7,653 nt of DNA from Deltaproteobacteria bacterium. GTDB lineage: Bacteria; Desulfobacterota; Dissulfuribacteria; Dissulfuribacterales; UBA3076. This document shows positions 6,959 to 7,653 of the stretch, in pieces. Every line of letters begins with the position of its first letter. The stretch's first letter is position 1. The DNA lies in NCBI GenBank assembly GCA_030605675.1, contig JAUWHV010000061.1, forward strand, positions 1-7,653, given 5' to 3'. Position numbers and translations under genes: made by a program. The notes beneath the pieces were generated by a model, which had not been told where the DNA came from, searched no databases, and saw nothing but the letters and a program-made list of their open reading frames with translations.

Positions 6959-7007
6959 AATAAATATAACACCTTCAATTCCTCAATCCCTAAATTCCTC
7001 AATCCCT
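6946..7007. repeat. Direct and inverted short repeats between convergent genes
   Basis: AATTCCTCAATCCCT occurs twice, at 6977-6991 and 6993-7007 (16-base period). An inverted copy, ATTGAGGAATT at 6946-6956, overlaps the end of nagZ and can pair with AATTCCTCAAT at 6977-6987 (11 pairs, 20-base loop). The methyltransferase stop codon (6999-7001) lies inside the second unit. The hairpin could work as a weak terminator for the convergent genes, but it is AT-rich and lacks a T tract. Confidence 0.6.
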
Positions 7008-7643
7008 CAATATAACTCCTGAGATGACCTTTGTGTTCCCTCCTGGCAAACTCTCTTTTTTTACCTCAGAGAAATGGCTCTTAAAAAAACTTGCCTCCTG
7101 TCTGAGAAGGGCCTTAGATCCCAAATTCCCTGATACTAACATCCTGACATAAAAAAGGAATTTAATAAACTTTTTTCTGGGGACCTCGTGTTCCATCATG
7201 CAAAACCTGCCCCCGGTCCGGCAGACCCTTTTGATCTCCATAACGGTCTTTTCTCTTACATCCCCTTTTAGTTCATAAAATGCGTGGGAGCAGGTTACAG
7301 CGGAAATAGTCCTATCCTTGAAGGGGAGGTGCTGGGCCTCGGCCTGTATCAGCACTATGTTTTTTTTGCCTCTCTCGCGTATCTTTTTAGCAGCTTTCTG
7401 GAGCATTCCGCTTGAGAAATCAAGCCCAATCACCAGGCCATCGCTGCCCACCTTCTCAGCCAGGAAAGGCGGAACAGATCCGGTCCCTGTACAGAGGTCT
7501 ACAGCCACGTCCCCTGTCTTGAGTCCTGTCCTGTCGGCCAGAGCACCACGAAGACGACCCTGGAGGTCGTGGGAGTGGAGTTCAATAATGCGGTCGTAGA
7601 CTTTTGAAAACAGATTATAGTAGGATTGCCTGAGTGAGCTCAA
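6999..7643 (-). CDS. Class I SAM-dependent methyltransferase, UbiE-like (5' end uncertain)
   Basis: The 214 visible residues form a Rossmann-type methyltransferase. Motif I is VAVDLCTGTGSVP (47-59), the ribose-binding acidic residue is Asp75 in GLDFS, then AEAQHLPFKD (101-110) and the motif IV-V region AVTCSHAFYEL (115-125) with CRTGGRF (141-147). This pattern is closest to UbiE/MenG-type enzymes (quinone methylation) and to small Methyltransf_11 proteins. Substrate cannot be assigned. The start given is a TTG at 7643 with only weak GGGG upstream. The frame has no stop between it and the window edge, so the true start may lie outside. The C-terminus ends within the short repeats, and the last few residues may have been altered by them. 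Confidence 0.82.
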   Translation of the reverse strand: MSSLRQSYYNLFSKVYDRIIELHSHDLQGRLRGALADRTGLKTGDVAVDLCTGTGSVPPFLAEKVGSDGLVIGLDFSSGMLQKAAKKIRERGKKNIVLIQAEAQHLPFKDRTISAVTCSHAFYELKGDVREKTVMEIKRVCRTGGRFCMMEHEVPRKKFIKFLFYVRMLVSGNLGSKALLRQEASFFKSHFSEVKKESLPGGNTKVISGVILRD

Positions 7644-7653
7644 ATGAAACCCC

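Overview
The window looks like a piece of a Gram-negative, anaerobic, respiratory bacterium of moderate GC content. A Desulfobacterota (deltaproteobacterial) origin is likely but inferred from gene style only. The evidence for a Gram-negative outer membrane is a decaheme cytochrome lipoprotein next to a large outer-membrane beta-barrel, plus a periplasmic HtrA-type protease. No rRNA, tRNA or CRISPR was seen.

Layout: (1) Positions 1 to about 363 are the end of an insertion sequence, with the N-terminal part of an ISNCY/IS1202-like transposase on the minus strand running off the left edge. (2) Positions 380-3746, plus strand, form a two-gene unit: a promoter, a DmsE/MtrA-family decaheme c-type cytochrome lipoprotein, then an MtrB/PioB-like beta-barrel. 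Together they look like a porin-cytochrome conduit that carries electrons across the outer membrane. A strong bidirectional terminator follows. (3) Positions 3853-5749, minus strand, hold a tightly coupled pair: uppP (undecaprenyl-diphosphatase) then an HtrA/Deg serine protease. (4) Positions 5948-6958, plus strand, encode a GH3 beta-N-acetylhexosaminidase (NagZ-like), divergent from uppP. (5) Positions 6999-7643, minus strand, encode a UbiE-like class I SAM methyltransferase reaching the right edge, convergent with nagZ.

The main discovery is in the barrel gene. Its reading frame is interrupted by one in-frame TGA at 3303-3305 (codon 599) and then continues in the same frame for 146 more sense codons. 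It ends in a textbook outer-membrane C-terminus (final Phe). Starting 15 bases after the TGA is a perfect hairpin, CCTCCC-AGTT-GGGAGG, with a G-U in its loop, which resembles a bacterial SECIS element. The simplest exciting reading is that the barrel is a selenoprotein (Sec599), which would be an unusual component of an extracellular electron transfer conduit. A nonsense mutation or sequencing error is the main alternative. The barrel also carries its own CXXCH heme motif, so the conduit might hold eleven hemes rather than ten.

The other genes are envelope housekeeping: lipid carrier recycling (UppP), periplasmic protein quality control (HtrA) and peptidoglycan recycling (NagZ). Short dispersed-type repeats lie in the uppP/nagZ and nagZ/methyltransferase gaps.
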